Assembly (NCBI RefSeq): GCF_006965485.1
Contig: NZ_CP041360.1
Span: 2,294,001-2,358,000 of the forward strand
DNA from: Spirosoma sp. KCTC 42546
GTDB taxonomy: Bacteria > Bacteroidota > Bacteroidia > Cytophagales > Spirosomataceae
Direction of reading: 5' to 3'
DNA length: 64,000 bases
Part shown: piece by piece, positions 52,997-61,409 of the stretch
Layout of the letters: every line of letters begins with the position of its first letter
How positions within the stretch are numbered: position 1 is the stretch's first letter
Position numbers and translations under genes: made by a program
The notes under the pieces: generated by a model
Seen by the model: only the letters and a program-made list of their open reading frames with translations
Told to the model about the DNA's origin: nothing
Databases searched by the model: none

Positions 52997-55006
52997 ATGC
53001 GAACATTTATCCAACAACACCCTATGAGGATGCTGGCTGGACTCGTGTTGCTAAGTTTTGCAATACCATCTATTAGCCTTGCTCAACAGGCTGATACAGT
53101 CCGGGTTCAACCCGCTACGACTACTTCGAGCGGGAATTACACGCGTGAGAACATCTATCGTTTAGGGAAAGGGATTTATACCGATACCCTACGTAGAAGC
53201 GATTTCAAAGCGCAGGCCAGTGATGTGGCTGAACTCGATGACTGTGACACCACCTTTCAAACGTTCATTTTAGTTCGGCGATTATCACCCTGGCGAATAG
53301 GGTTATATGCCGGTCCTAACTTCGCTTATTGCGGCACGTGGGAAAACACATTTGGCCCCAACAAGCGGGACAATACGCTGTATAATGGTGCTGGTTTCAA
53401 TATCACCGCAAATGCTGATTATTATTTAACCCCTGCAACCCGTCGGCTTCGGTTTGGCTTGGGAGCAGCTTTGGGATATGGAAACTACGTTACACGTAGC
53501 ATATACCGTGATTATCTGTACTCATTAGCAGCCGCAAGAGGTTTTAATAGCTCGCAGGTTACCATTCGCCAGCGCCCATCTGAAGATATGTTCCTGACTG
53601 TTGGGCCTGTTCTTCAGTTTACGATTGCCCGTAGCCGCAAAAATCCTGATGCCGTAACCTTTATTGAAGCTGCCGCACGGGGTGGTCTGTTCCGCACGGA
53701 GGCCGCTACGATTTCAGCCTATACGCCATCGACGTTAACACTACCCGCTGTTCCATCGTTTGTAGATGGTGGAGGACTTATTCGGTCGGTTAACCCAAGC
53801 TCCAATCTATACCACTTAGGTGCACTTGGCTCGTTAGCGATTTTCTTCCCATTGAAGAATAACTGGAACATTGGCCTTCAGGGTCAGGGCTTTATTACGC
53901 AGTTAAACTACCAGATTATCAATGGTGTTGATGATCAATTGTATGAGTTTAAGCGTAAACATGGTGGTTTCACGGTTGGGCTGGCTGTTCGGAAAGGGTT
54001 TATTCAGAAGAAACTTATCCCCAAAGCTCCAGTGTCCTGCCCAACTTGCGAACAGATTCCCGAGTTGAACGTTCGCTTCAACGGTGCTTCGCTTAAAGGT
54101 GCATCCTTGGCTTATGCTGACGGCACAAACGCTCCTGTTAATACAGCCGCAACCGCTCCAGTTATTAGCTGGCGCAGTACGACCCCCAATCCGAAAAACG
54201 AGACCTTTACAGCTCGTCTGTACTATCGTGCGGATTCAGTCATAGCAGGTAACACCGACCAGGTAATTGCTCAATTAGAAAACACGACTGATACGACGCT
54301 GACATTCCCAGCAGCCTATTTTTCAAATGGCCAGCTGAATCCAGGGTTCTATTACGTAACGGTTCATAACAAGCAGGTTGCTAAGTGTGGCACCTGTATG
54401 AGTGAGGTTGCAACGACAAGCTTTGCCAGTGTGAAACCAACTCCACCGCCAACGCCAGAATGTGAATACCGTCACCGTCTGGAGCGCCTGGAAGTTTACT
54501 ATCGCACCCCATACACTCGCGAAGTAGCTAATGTTTGTTACTGTAATGGTACTGTTACCTCCGTTGGTGACACTGTTACCCGCCTACGCTACCGCGGCTT
54601 GAACCGTCGTCTGGCTGAGAATGTGGTTGAGTTCGATACAAACACCGTTATCCTCAATCTGAACGAACTACCAGGTGGTCTGGCACAACAGTTACAAGCT
54701 GAGAAAGCGAAAATTGAAAGTGGCAACGCCATCCGTTTCAAAGGTCGCCGTGTACGTCCGCAGGTTCAGTACTTCCGCGCTGTGTTCACCGTTACGAAAC
54801 TGCCATGCAACGGTCAGCCTGAGCAAGTCGTGGGCAGCTTCAACACAACGATTAGTGATAACAGCTATACGATCACTGACCTGAAGCCTCTGACAAACGA
54901 GCAGAAAGCTAAATTGCTTGCTCCTCCAGCACCTGCTAAGAAGAAAGCAACACGTCGCGCTGGTAACAGCGGTCGTCGGTCGGATGTAATGTTCGGTGTT
55001 GAATAA
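52997..55006 (+). CDS. Outer-membrane barrel protein with Cys-rich C-terminal extension
   Basis: A 669-residue protein from ATG 52997 (signal peptide MLAGLVLLSFAIPSISLAQQ); the TTG at 52964 in the same frame is unlikely. Residues about 75-330 form a beta-barrel of outer-membrane type (IGLYAGPNFAYCG, RLRFGLGAALGYGNYVTRSI, NWNIGLQGQGFITQLNYQI). After residue 330 comes an extension with Cys pairs (CPTCEQIP, KCGTCMSE, VCYCNGT), an Ala/Pro/Lys-rich end (LLAPPAPAKKKATRRAGNSG) and no known domain. Function unknown. It is followed by a clear terminator at 55024, so it is a single-gene unit. Confidence 0.6.
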   Translation: MRTFIQQHPMRMLAGLVLLSFAIPSISLAQQADTVRVQPATTTSSGNYTRENIYRLGKGIYTDTLRRSDFKAQASDVAELDDCDTTFQTFILVRRLSPWRIGLYAGPNFAYCGTWENTFGPNKRDNTLYNGAGFNITANADYYLTPATRRLRFGLGAALGYGNYVTRSIYRDYLYSLAAARGFNSSQVTIRQRPSEDMFLTVGPVLQFTIARSRKNPDAVTFIEAAARGGLFRTEAATISAYTPSTLTLPAVPSFVDGGGLIRSVNPSSNLYHLGALGSLAIFFPLKNNWNIGLQGQGFITQLNYQIINGVDDQLYEFKRKHGGFTVGLAVRKGFIQKKLIPKAPVSCPTCEQIPELNVRFNGASLKGASLAYADGTNAPVNTAATAPVISWRSTTPNPKNETFTARLYYRADSVIAGNTDQVIAQLENTTDTTLTFPAAYFSNGQLNPGFYYVTVHNKQVAKCGTCMSEVATTSFASVKPTPPPTPECEYRHRLERLEVYYRTPYTREVANVCYCNGTVTSVGDTVTRLRYRGLNRRLAENVVEFDTNTVILNLNELPGGLAQQLQAEKAKIESGNAIRFKGRRVRPQVQYFRAVFTVTKLPCNGQPEQVVGSFNTTISDNSYTITDLKPLTNEQKAKLLAPPAPAKKKATRRAGNSGRRSDVMFGVE

Positions 55007-55023
55007 TCAAGTAATACACTAAC

Positions 55024-55057
55024 AAAAAAACCGGGAGCCAACGCTTCCGGTTTTTTT
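55024..55057 (+). terminator. Intrinsic terminator after the Cys-rich barrel gene
   Basis: AAAAAAACCGG pairs with CCGGTTTTTTT, extended inward by a G-U pair and three more pairs around a four-base loop. The stem ends in a seven-base T-run. Confidence 0.85.
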
Positions 55058-55150
55058 GTTATAGGCTATAGAAGCGCTTCATGTTTTGACCCAAAATAAG
55101 TGTTAAGGCCTCATTGCAATAGGGAACAATTCAATATAGCACAACCGCAA

Positions 55151-55651
55151 ATGCGCATTTTCTTTACACTTACGATCATTCACAGTTTTATAGCTATGCT
55201 AAGTGCACAACCACAACCGACTAACACCCCTGTTGTTTCGACTATCATGCAGACCTACTCGTTCAGGCTACGTCCGGGGCAGGATTTGAAGAAGGAGCTG
55301 GATGCAATTGTCCGTCAGGAACGTATTGAAGCAGGCGCTTTACTAACGTGTGTGGGAAGTTTAACCGATGTAACCTTACGGCTAGCTAACCAGGAGAATG
55401 CGAGTGTATGGCAAGGGCACTATGAGGTTGTTTCGCTGGTTGGTACTCTCTCCACTAACGGAAGCCACGTACACCTGTCTGTATCTGATTCAACTGGTCG
55501 TACGATTGGAGGGCATCTCCTGGAGGGGTGTAAAATCTATACAACAGCAGAAGTGGTAATAGGGGTGATGACTGACATCGTGTATTCGCGGGAAACGGAT
55601 CCGGTATTCGGTTATAAAGAGTTGGTTGTTCGGAAGAAAAGAAGAAAATAA
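55151..55651 (+). CDS. Secreted PPC (DUF296) domain protein
   Basis: A 166-residue protein from ATG 55151. The first 20 residues (MRIFFTLTIIHSFIAMLSAQ) form a signal peptide, so the mature protein would be exported. The PPC/DUF296 core is complete: TYSFRLRPGQDLKKELDAIV, GALLTCVGSLTDVTLRLANQ, ASVWQGHYEVVSLVGTLSTN, then SHVHLSVSDSTGRTIGGHLL with the two His and Asp-like metal site, and CKIYTTAEVVIGVMTDIVYS. PPC proteins are often called DNA-binding, which conflicts with export; a metal-dependent or ligand-binding role in the periplasm is more consistent with the leader. Confidence 0.8.
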   Translation: MRIFFTLTIIHSFIAMLSAQPQPTNTPVVSTIMQTYSFRLRPGQDLKKELDAIVRQERIEAGALLTCVGSLTDVTLRLANQENASVWQGHYEVVSLVGTLSTNGSHVHLSVSDSTGRTIGGHLLEGCKIYTTAEVVIGVMTDIVYSRETDPVFGYKELVVRKKRRK

Positions 55652-55666
55652 ATAAAGTGAATCTCT

Positions 55667-55708
55667 AAATAGAGAAAAGCCACCTACTAGGATGGCTTTT
55701 CTCTATTT
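55667..55708. terminator. Bidirectional terminator, 16-bp perfect stem
   Basis: AAATAGAGAAAAGCCA (55667-55682) is exactly complementary to 55693-55708 around a ten-base loop. It serves the PPC gene and the convergent BFN gene. Confidence 0.85.
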
Positions 55709-55724
55709 ACATAAGATGAGGAGA

Positions 55725-56318
55725 TTAATTACGTTTACTCATTTCATCGCGAATTTTAGCCGCTCGTTCGTACTCTTCATTACCTAGAGCTTCTTCCAGC
55801 ATTCGTTGTAATTCTTCGGAAGATGCGTTCTTCAACTGATCGCCAAATGAACGGGTGGAGGGGCGGTTTGACGATCGAACGAGTTCTTCCTGTTCTTCTT
55901 CGTCATTTCCGCTAGCCGTTATACCCGCTTCCGACAAAATAGACTCGTTCGTATAGATGGGTACGTCAAATCGAATGCCAATGGCAATGGCGTCTGATGG
56001 ACGAGCATCAATGACCGACTCCCGAACACCGTCGAAACAAACAATTTTCGCAAAGAAAATGCCTTCTCTTAAGTCAGAAATCATGATTTCACGAACCGTA
56101 AACTTAAATTGTTCAGCAAATTGCTTAAACAAATCATGGGTCATCGGGCGATTCGGAACAATCTTTTCTATTTCAATAGCAATGGCCTGTGCTTCGAACA
56201 TGCCAATGATGATAGGCAACCGACGATTACCATATTCTTCACCTAAGACCAGCGCAAACGAACCCGATTGCGACTGGCTGGGCGATAGTCCTAATATTTC
56301 CAGCTTAATCTTATCCAC
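55725..56318 (-). CDS. Bifunctional nuclease (BFN/DUF151) family protein with UVR motif
   Basis: A 197-residue protein with a GTG start at 56318; no in-frame ATG precedes it before a stop. The BFN domain shows SQSGSFALVLGEEYGNRRLP, IIIGMFEAQAIAIEIE and SVIDARPSDAIAIGIRFDVP, the family signature. A C-terminal UVR-like segment (LQRMLEEALGNEEYERAAKI) resembles the UvrB-UvrC interaction motif. BFN proteins act as nucleases or RNA-binding factors in stress; the role here is unknown. Single gene between a terminator and the Etf pair. Confidence 0.9.
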   Translation of the reverse strand: MDKIKLEILGLSPSQSQSGSFALVLGEEYGNRRLPIIIGMFEAQAIAIEIEKIVPNRPMTHDLFKQFAEQFKFTVREIMISDLREGIFFAKIVCFDGVRESVIDARPSDAIAIGIRFDVPIYTNESILSEAGITASGNDEEEQEELVRSSNRPSTRSFGDQLKNASSEELQRMLEEALGNEEYERAAKIRDEMSKRN

Positions 56319-56419
56319 GGTGCGAAATTAGCAATTTTTAGCCTTCAGTCATTAGTCAGAAGCCATCAGTGATCGTAAGTTTTCAATAAAAATAATGACT
56401 TTCGACTTACAGGGACTAA

Positions 56420-57382
56420 CTAGAGGGCCTTCACTGCCTGAGTTAGCTTCGGCAGTATATCAAACACGTCCCCAACGATACCGTAATCGGCTGATTTGAA
56501 AAACGGAGCGTCAGGGTCCTTATTAATAACAACAATTACCTTCGAGGAGTTTACACCAGCCAAATGTTGTATGGCCCCCGATATACCACAGGCAATATAA
56601 AGATTGGGGCTAATTTTAAGTCCAGTCTGGCCTACATGTTCGGAGTGAGGGCGCCAATCCAAGTCAGATACAGGTTTGGAGCAGGCGGTTGCTGCATGAA
56701 GCGCTTTGGCCAGGTCTTCAACTATTCCCCAATTTTCCGGCCCTTTCAACCCACGGCCAGCGGATACGACTAAGTCCGCTTCAGGAAGCAGGATATCACC
56801 TGACGATTTCTCTGCACTTTTTACCGAAATGGCGAAATCTGCGTCGTTTAATGCCGGTGTAAACGCGTTTACTGAGGCTGTCGCGTCTGTTTCTTCAGGG
56901 GTAATGGTATTTTTCTTGATTGCCAGAATTTTTATATCAGCTTTCAGGTCATTATAAGCAAACGCTTTCCCGGTATAGATGCTGCTTTTCACTTGAAAAC
57001 CATTCGACACGTCGGGTAGGGCGATCACATTGGCAGCTAAGCCCGCTTTAAGTTTACCCGCCAGCCGCGCTGTCATGGCATCGGCTAAGGATGATTTCGC
57101 CAGCACAATGACCTTACTGCCTTCTTGCTGAGCTGCTGCAGCCACCACAGTGGCATAAGCCATTCCATTTGGCTCAGTCAATTTAGCATCTGTAGCATGC
57201 AATACACTGGTCGCTCCAAAACGACCAGCCGAAGCCAGCTCAACATCATCGGCTGGTCCAATAATAATTGCGGTGGCTGACGTGCCCGTCATCTGGGCAA
57301 CCTTTGCACCGTAAAAAATGGCCTCCTGGGAGGATTTTTTAATTTTACCTTCGTCTAATTCGGCAAATATGAGAACTGACAT
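56420..57382 (-). CDS. etfA: Electron transfer flavoprotein alpha subunit
   Basis: A 320-residue FAD protein. The N-terminal domain is typical (SVLIFAELDEGKIKKSSQEA). The C-terminal FAD-binding signature is complete (LVVSAGRGLKGPENWGIVED, AATACSKPVSDLDWRPHSEH, VGQTGLKISPNLYIACGISG, AIQHLAGVNSSKVIVVINKD). Lys stands at the usual SR position of the FAD loop (ACSKPV). With EtfB it passes electrons from acyl-CoA and other dehydrogenases to the quinone pool through ETF-QO. The gene follows etfB by 80 bases. Confidence 0.95.
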   Translation of the reverse strand: MSVLIFAELDEGKIKKSSQEAIFYGAKVAQMTGTSATAIIIGPADDVELASAGRFGATSVLHATDAKLTEPNGMAYATVVAAAAQQEGSKVIVLAKSSLADAMTARLAGKLKAGLAANVIALPDVSNGFQVKSSIYTGKAFAYNDLKADIKILAIKKNTITPEETDATASVNAFTPALNDADFAISVKSAEKSSGDILLPEADLVVSAGRGLKGPENWGIVEDLAKALHAATACSKPVSDLDWRPHSEHVGQTGLKISPNLYIACGISGAIQHLAGVNSSKVIVVINKDPDAPFFKSADYGIVGDVFDILPKLTQAVKAL

Positions 57383-57462
57383 AGAAAAATTTTCGGTTTA
57401 TGGTTTTCAATTTTCGGCTCTAAAGCTTGCGCCATAAACCGTGCACGGAAAACCGAATACAA

Positions 57463-58200
57463 TCAAATTACTTTAGCTTCGGTATGCAGGAGTTGTATGA
57501 GCTTTTCAGCTTCGTCGGCGGGAATCATTTTTACTGCGCCACGAGGTGCCGGAAGTTCATAACTGGCAACGGTAGTAAGCTTGTCCGTACCTGTTGGCTC
57601 AACTACTTTAAGCGGTTTAGTTCGGGCTGTCATAATGCCGCGCATATTTGGAATTTTCCATTCGGCAATAGGTTCCTGACAACCGAGTACTAAGGGGAGT
57701 TTAGCCTCCAGGCTTTCCTTGCCGCCTTCAATTTCGCGGGTAATCTTAGCCGTATCCCCATCCAGGTCGAGGAGCATAACGGGTGAAATGGAAGGTATCC
57801 CCAGCATCTCGCCCACAATACCATGGACCTGGCCTCCATTGTAGTCGATGGATTCTCGACCCATCAAGATCAGATCGTAGTTGTTTTCTTTGGCAATGGC
57901 TGCAATTTGCTCGGCTACGAAATAAGCATCGGTTGGTTCCGCATTGATTCGGATAGCGTCGTCGGCACCAATGGCCAGGCATTTGCGGATAACTGGTTCA
58001 GAGTCAGCTTGGCCAACATTCAGGACAGTTATAGTCGCTCCTGTTTTTTCTTTAAGTTCAACGGCTCGTGCAAGCGCGTAATCGTCATAAGGGCCAGTGA
58101 TGAAGGTTACACCGGCCTTATTCAACTTGGTATTATTGTCTGTAAAGGCAATTTTGGTGGTGGTGTCAGGCACACTTGTCACACACACTAATATTTTCAT
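57463..58200 (-). CDS. etfB: Electron transfer flavoprotein beta subunit
   Basis: A 245-residue AMP-binding subunit. Motifs are MKILVCVTSVPDTTTKIAFT, GPYDDYALARAVELKEKTGA, LILMGRESIDYNGGQVHGIV and AKLPLVLGCQEPIAEWKIPN. It forms the ETF heterodimer with EtfA, encoded directly downstream. The order etfB-etfA is usual for this phylum. The upstream region holds a candidate -7 box (58314-58321) and a perfect 13-bp palindrome shared with the divergent TPR gene. Confidence 0.95.
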   Translation of the reverse strand: MKILVCVTSVPDTTTKIAFTDNNTKLNKAGVTFITGPYDDYALARAVELKEKTGATITVLNVGQADSEPVIRKCLAIGADDAIRINAEPTDAYFVAEQIAAIAKENNYDLILMGRESIDYNGGQVHGIVGEMLGIPSISPVMLLDLDGDTAKITREIEGGKESLEAKLPLVLGCQEPIAEWKIPNMRGIMTARTKPLKVVEPTGTDKLTTVASYELPAPRGAVKMIPADEAEKLIQLLHTEAKVI

Positions 58201-58313
58201 GCTTATTAGGGTTTTGTAGTTATCGTAGTGCTTAGTTGTTAGTCGACAGCCTGTAGGCGATTGTTGTTTGATGTATGACTATCGCCTGACATCTGTTGAC
58301 TACTTTTACGGGT

Positions 58314-58321
58314 CAAAAATA
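58314..58321 (-). promoter_or_regulatory. -7 promoter box candidate of the etfBA operon
   Basis: On the minus strand TATTTTTG, an exact TAnnTTTG match, about 110 bases ahead of ATG 58200. No clear -33 element is present at the standard distance, so the call is tentative. Confidence 0.35.
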
Positions 58322-58334
58322 CAAACAATCTTAA

Positions 58335-58362
58335 AAAAATAGTATGCAAGCATACTATTTTT
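58335..58362. promoter_or_regulatory. 13-bp perfect palindrome in the divergent etfB / TPR gap
   Basis: AAAAATAGTATGC (58335-58347) pairs with GCATACTATTTTT (58350-58362) around a two-base loop. Its right end is nine bases from ATG 58372. It could be an operator for both genes or a hairpin in the TPR leader. Not a classical terminator position, as no gene ends just before it. Confidence 0.5.
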
Positions 58363-58371
58363 CTCGAAGGT

Positions 58372-58701
58372 ATGAATAATGATCGTATTCAGCAATTAAT
58401 GGAGTTTGTAGAGGAAGAACCTGGGAATCCGTTCAATGTTTATGCATTGGCCATGGAGTATGTGAACCGGCAACCCGAGCAGGCCCGAATGTATTTTGAC
58501 CAATTATTGAATGGTCACCCCGATTATTTGCCTACCTATTATCACGCAGCCGCTCTTTACGCTGAATTGGATGAGCGGGATAAGGCCGCTGCGTTGTATG
58601 ATAAGGGGATTGCGCTGGCAAAAATGCAGAATAACCTGAAAACGCTACAGGAATTACAGCGGGCGCAACAGGCGTTTGAAGAAGAGGATGATGAATGGTG
58701 A
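58372..58701 (+). CDS. Small tetratricopeptide-repeat protein
   Basis: A 109-residue soluble protein of two or three TPR-like helical pairs (PFNVYALAMEYVNRQPEQAR, LPTYYHAAALYAELDERDKA, LKTLQELQRAQQAFEEEDDE). The TPR pattern with A/G/Y/A positions is clear. It is probably a protein-binding adaptor; the partner is unknown. ATG 58372 is preceded by the palindrome and a GAAGG stretch. The convergent lipoprotein gene begins its 3' end 20 bases after. Confidence 0.8.
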   Translation: MNNDRIQQLMEFVEEEPGNPFNVYALAMEYVNRQPEQARMYFDQLLNGHPDYLPTYYHAAALYAELDERDKAAALYDKGIALAKMQNNLKTLQELQRAQQAFEEEDDEW

Positions 58702-58721
58702 TTTTTGTTAGCGGGTCATCA

Positions 58722-59531
58722 TTACCGCCGTTTCCGGGTATTCTTTTGCTGAACTAAATCCTGCTTGAACAGAAGTGGTACGTTGGTCTGTTCAGGTATT
58801 GTGTAATTAATAGCCAGATACTTCGCTAGCTGAACTTTGGGCAAATACACAAATCCACGTACCGATTCACCAGAAGCCAGCGTGTTGGCTTTTAACGCTA
58901 ATTCCCGCCAGCGGTATTCTTCATAGTCATACCGTTGCATCCGATTGGCAAAGGTGCTATAATCAACAGCCCGTTTCACAGCAAGGCCCTGATAAGCAAG
59001 ACCATGAACTACTCGATTGCTCGCGTATTCCCGGTATGAACGGCTATTGCTCGATGAGGAAACATCCGATGCAATGGTTGCTACCATGAGAATTGTATTA
59101 AAGACTTTTGCCCGTTTTAGTCGCTTTTCTTCCTCTTTCCGTTTAAAAGCCATACGGCTGACTTCATAAGATGGGTCAGCGGCTGAGCGGGTAAGTACCG
59201 TTGTTGGGTTCATCGAATCCTGGAGTGTATCCTGGGCGGAACCTAGAGCAACAAAATGAAAATCTGCCGGATTTACCTCGATTGGGTGATCTGTCCTATT
59301 TTTTATTTCAACGTCTAGCGTAACAAACTCTAGATCTTCACGCTCGAACGAAGCAACTACACCCACACCATTTTGCTCCGCTTTCGTAACCGGGCGCCCG
59401 TCAATGGTAGCGATATCACCCGAAACGGGTTCAAGCTGATAGGTAGCCGTAAGAGTTGGGGCGCAACTACTCAATGCACCAGCCAAAAGACAGGCGCAAA
59501 GGGCATAGGTAGGAATGGGAAAAAGCCGCAT
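58722..59531 (-). CDS. Lipoprotein of unknown function
   Basis: A 269-residue protein with a signal peptide and lipobox (LLAGALSSC, Cys 23). The beta-rich N-terminal half (FVTLDVEIKNRTDHPIEVNP, ADFHFVALG) resembles a DUF4352/FxLYD-like domain. A helical middle follows (YEVSRMAFKRKEEEKRLKRA). FNTILMVATIASDVSSSS could be a short amphipathic or membrane segment. No named family is claimed. ATG 59531; it faces away from the gap at 59.5-60.3 kb. Confidence 0.6.
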   Translation of the reverse strand: MRLFPIPTYALCACLLAGALSSCAPTLTATYQLEPVSGDIATIDGRPVTKAEQNGVGVVASFEREDLEFVTLDVEIKNRTDHPIEVNPADFHFVALGSAQDTLQDSMNPTTVLTRSAADPSYEVSRMAFKRKEEEKRLKRAKVFNTILMVATIASDVSSSSNSRSYREYASNRVVHGLAYQGLAVKRAVDYSTFANRMQRYDYEEYRWRELALKANTLASGESVRGFVYLPKVQLAKYLAINYTIPEQTNVPLLFKQDLVQQKNTRKRR

Positions 59532-60321
59532 ACTCTATAAGGTTTGGAGCAGATAATTAGATTTAATTACGGTAAAGTTACATAATCAAGTAATGCTGTT
59601 TTACTATTGAAATTAGTTTTTCTCAAAGTTCGCTGGAACAGCTACCATTTAATAAAATGCTGATAGTCTATTGGCTATCAATGAATTAAAAGTAACAAAC
59701 TGGACTGATTAATTAAGGGCCTATGAGTAGCTACTTACAGAATGAACTGCCTGTTCTAGTACCTGATTATCGTGTTGTTTCTGTATGCAACCGGCTGGTT
59801 GGTCCGGGTATTGGTAGGAAAGCTGATAGCGCCAGCTAACTCATCCGTTTCCTTACAGTATGTTGTCACCTGGTGAGCATCCAGTTAGCAGGTAAGTGGA
59901 GAACTACGGGGGGGCACGGGCGCTTAAGAAGATCAGTGTATATAGCGATAATGGTAAACTGCTACTTACTGATTTGAAATCAGGGAAGAAGATGTTGTAC
60001 TATAAATTGAATTGATGAAAACAGTTGGTTAATTTGCCATTAATTACTGGCGACAATAAATCTAGTTCCCTGAGTCTGGCTGGGTTTGAAAGAGAAAAAG
60101 AAGACCAACAGCTATAGAAGTTAGCGCTTGGTACTGATTAGAGTATAAATCTTCGCAAATGGAGTTAGGGGTTATTGGCGTTAGTATCTTGCCGATACAT
60201 TACAAATGAATTGCAGTTGCTATTTTCGTCTGTTTTTCAGTTAATTATAAATACGTTGGGCGAAATAAATCGGAATGAAATTTGCTGTATTTAGTCATTA
60301 TTTCCATAGCCAGTTTTACTT
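59532..60321. other. Gap with possible decayed gene fragments
   Basis: About 790 bases with no intact gene. Two coherent peptide pieces occur on the plus strand: near 59723 a 38-codon frame starting SSYLQNELPVLVPDYRVV, and near 59910-60015 ALKKISVYSDNGKLLLTDLK ending in YYKLN and a stop. They do not share a frame, so they may be remnants of one surface-protein gene. This is low confidence. Confidence 0.3.
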
Positions 60322-61338
60322 ATGAAACACGTTACATTTACCTTACTCTTACTGACCACCAGTTTAGGAGCGGAGACATTTGCTCAAAGTCAGATCATTA
60401 CACCAGATAATCAGGTCGTGAGTTTTCAATCGCCTAATGGTACCAGTAACCTGTTCATTGGGCAGAGTACTAGTGCTGTGATTGGTGGAACGTATAATAC
60501 GTTTATGGGTAGCCAGGCTGGGCAGGGAAATACAACGGGCTCCTATAATACGTATTTTGGCTATAAAGCTGGTTTCCCGAACACAATCGGTAGCCATAAT
60601 ACGTTTATCGGGTATGAAGCCGGTAAACTGAATACCGATGGTGACGACAATGTATTTATTGGCTATAATGCCGGCCAACGCAATAAAGGTGGAAACCGTA
60701 ATCTCATTATTGGCCCTAATGCTGGTTTCGATGGTATGGATGGGCAGGATAATACCCTGTTAGGGGCTAATGCAGTAGGTATTGGCGTAGGATTATCGAA
60801 TGCAACGGCTATAGGCGCTAATGCCCGCGTCCTGAGCAGTAATGCGTTGGTGTTAGGTAATAATGTCAATGTTGGCATCGGTACGTCGGCTCCTCAAAAT
60901 CGACTGGAACTCACTGCTGGTGCGGATGGGAGCAGCGGTCTGCGTTTGACAAATATGACGGCTAATTCCCCTGCAAATGATGCAACTGCCAGTAAGTTCT
61001 TGACAGTCAATGAAAAAGGCGACGTTACATTAGGGGGGCGGTTATCGGCTCTAGCCATGCAGGTACAACCCAAGTCGGAACGCCAATGGGCCGATTATGT
61101 ATTTGCTCCCACGTATAAACTGCAACCGTTAGCTGAAGTAGAGCAATATGTTCAACAAAATAAGCATTTGCCCGATATGCCAAGTGCAACCGAAATGGTA
61201 AAACAAGGCGTTGACCTGACAACACTCCTGGCTACATTAGTGAAGAAAAACGAAGAATTGACCCTGCATCTAATTGACCAGCAAAAGCGAATTGAGCGCC
61301 TGGAACAGCAAAATCGTAAACTGAGCAAAAAGAACTAA
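60322..61338 (+). CDS. Surface protein with head-like repeats and a coiled C terminus
   Basis: A 338-residue protein with a signal peptide (VTFTLLLLTTSLGAETFAQ). Residues about 45-160 contain six or more repeats of about 20 residues with the core GSYNTYFGYKAGFPNT, GSHNTFIGYEAGKLNT and GDDNVFIGYNAGQRNK; the spacing and N/G pattern recall left-handed beta-roll repeats of trimeric adhesins. The C-terminal part (WADYVFAPTYKLQPLAEVEQ, HLPDMPSATEMVKQGVDLT, LTLHLIDQQKRIERLEQQNR) resembles the common Bacteroidota tail-fibre-like domain and ends in a coiled coil. Likely a surface adhesin or appendage. Confidence 0.75.
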   Translation: MKHVTFTLLLLTTSLGAETFAQSQIITPDNQVVSFQSPNGTSNLFIGQSTSAVIGGTYNTFMGSQAGQGNTTGSYNTYFGYKAGFPNTIGSHNTFIGYEAGKLNTDGDDNVFIGYNAGQRNKGGNRNLIIGPNAGFDGMDGQDNTLLGANAVGIGVGLSNATAIGANARVLSSNALVLGNNVNVGIGTSAPQNRLELTAGADGSSGLRLTNMTANSPANDATASKFLTVNEKGDVTLGGRLSALAMQVQPKSERQWADYVFAPTYKLQPLAEVEQYVQQNKHLPDMPSATEMVKQGVDLTTLLATLVKKNEELTLHLIDQQKRIERLEQQNRKLSKKN

Positions 61339-61365
61339 TCGAGTAATCACCTGTCAATTTAGAGT

Positions 61366-61407
61366 AATGGGCTCGCAACGTGGTAAACTCCAGGTTGCGA
61401 GCCCATT
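61366..61407. terminator. Bidirectional hairpin between convergent genes
   Basis: AATGGGCTCGCAAC (61366-61379) pairs perfectly with GTTGCGAGCCCATT (61394-61407). No long T-run on the plus strand, so termination strength is moderate. The minus-strand gene stop at 61410 lies three bases away. Confidence 0.6.
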
Positions 61408-61409
61408 GC

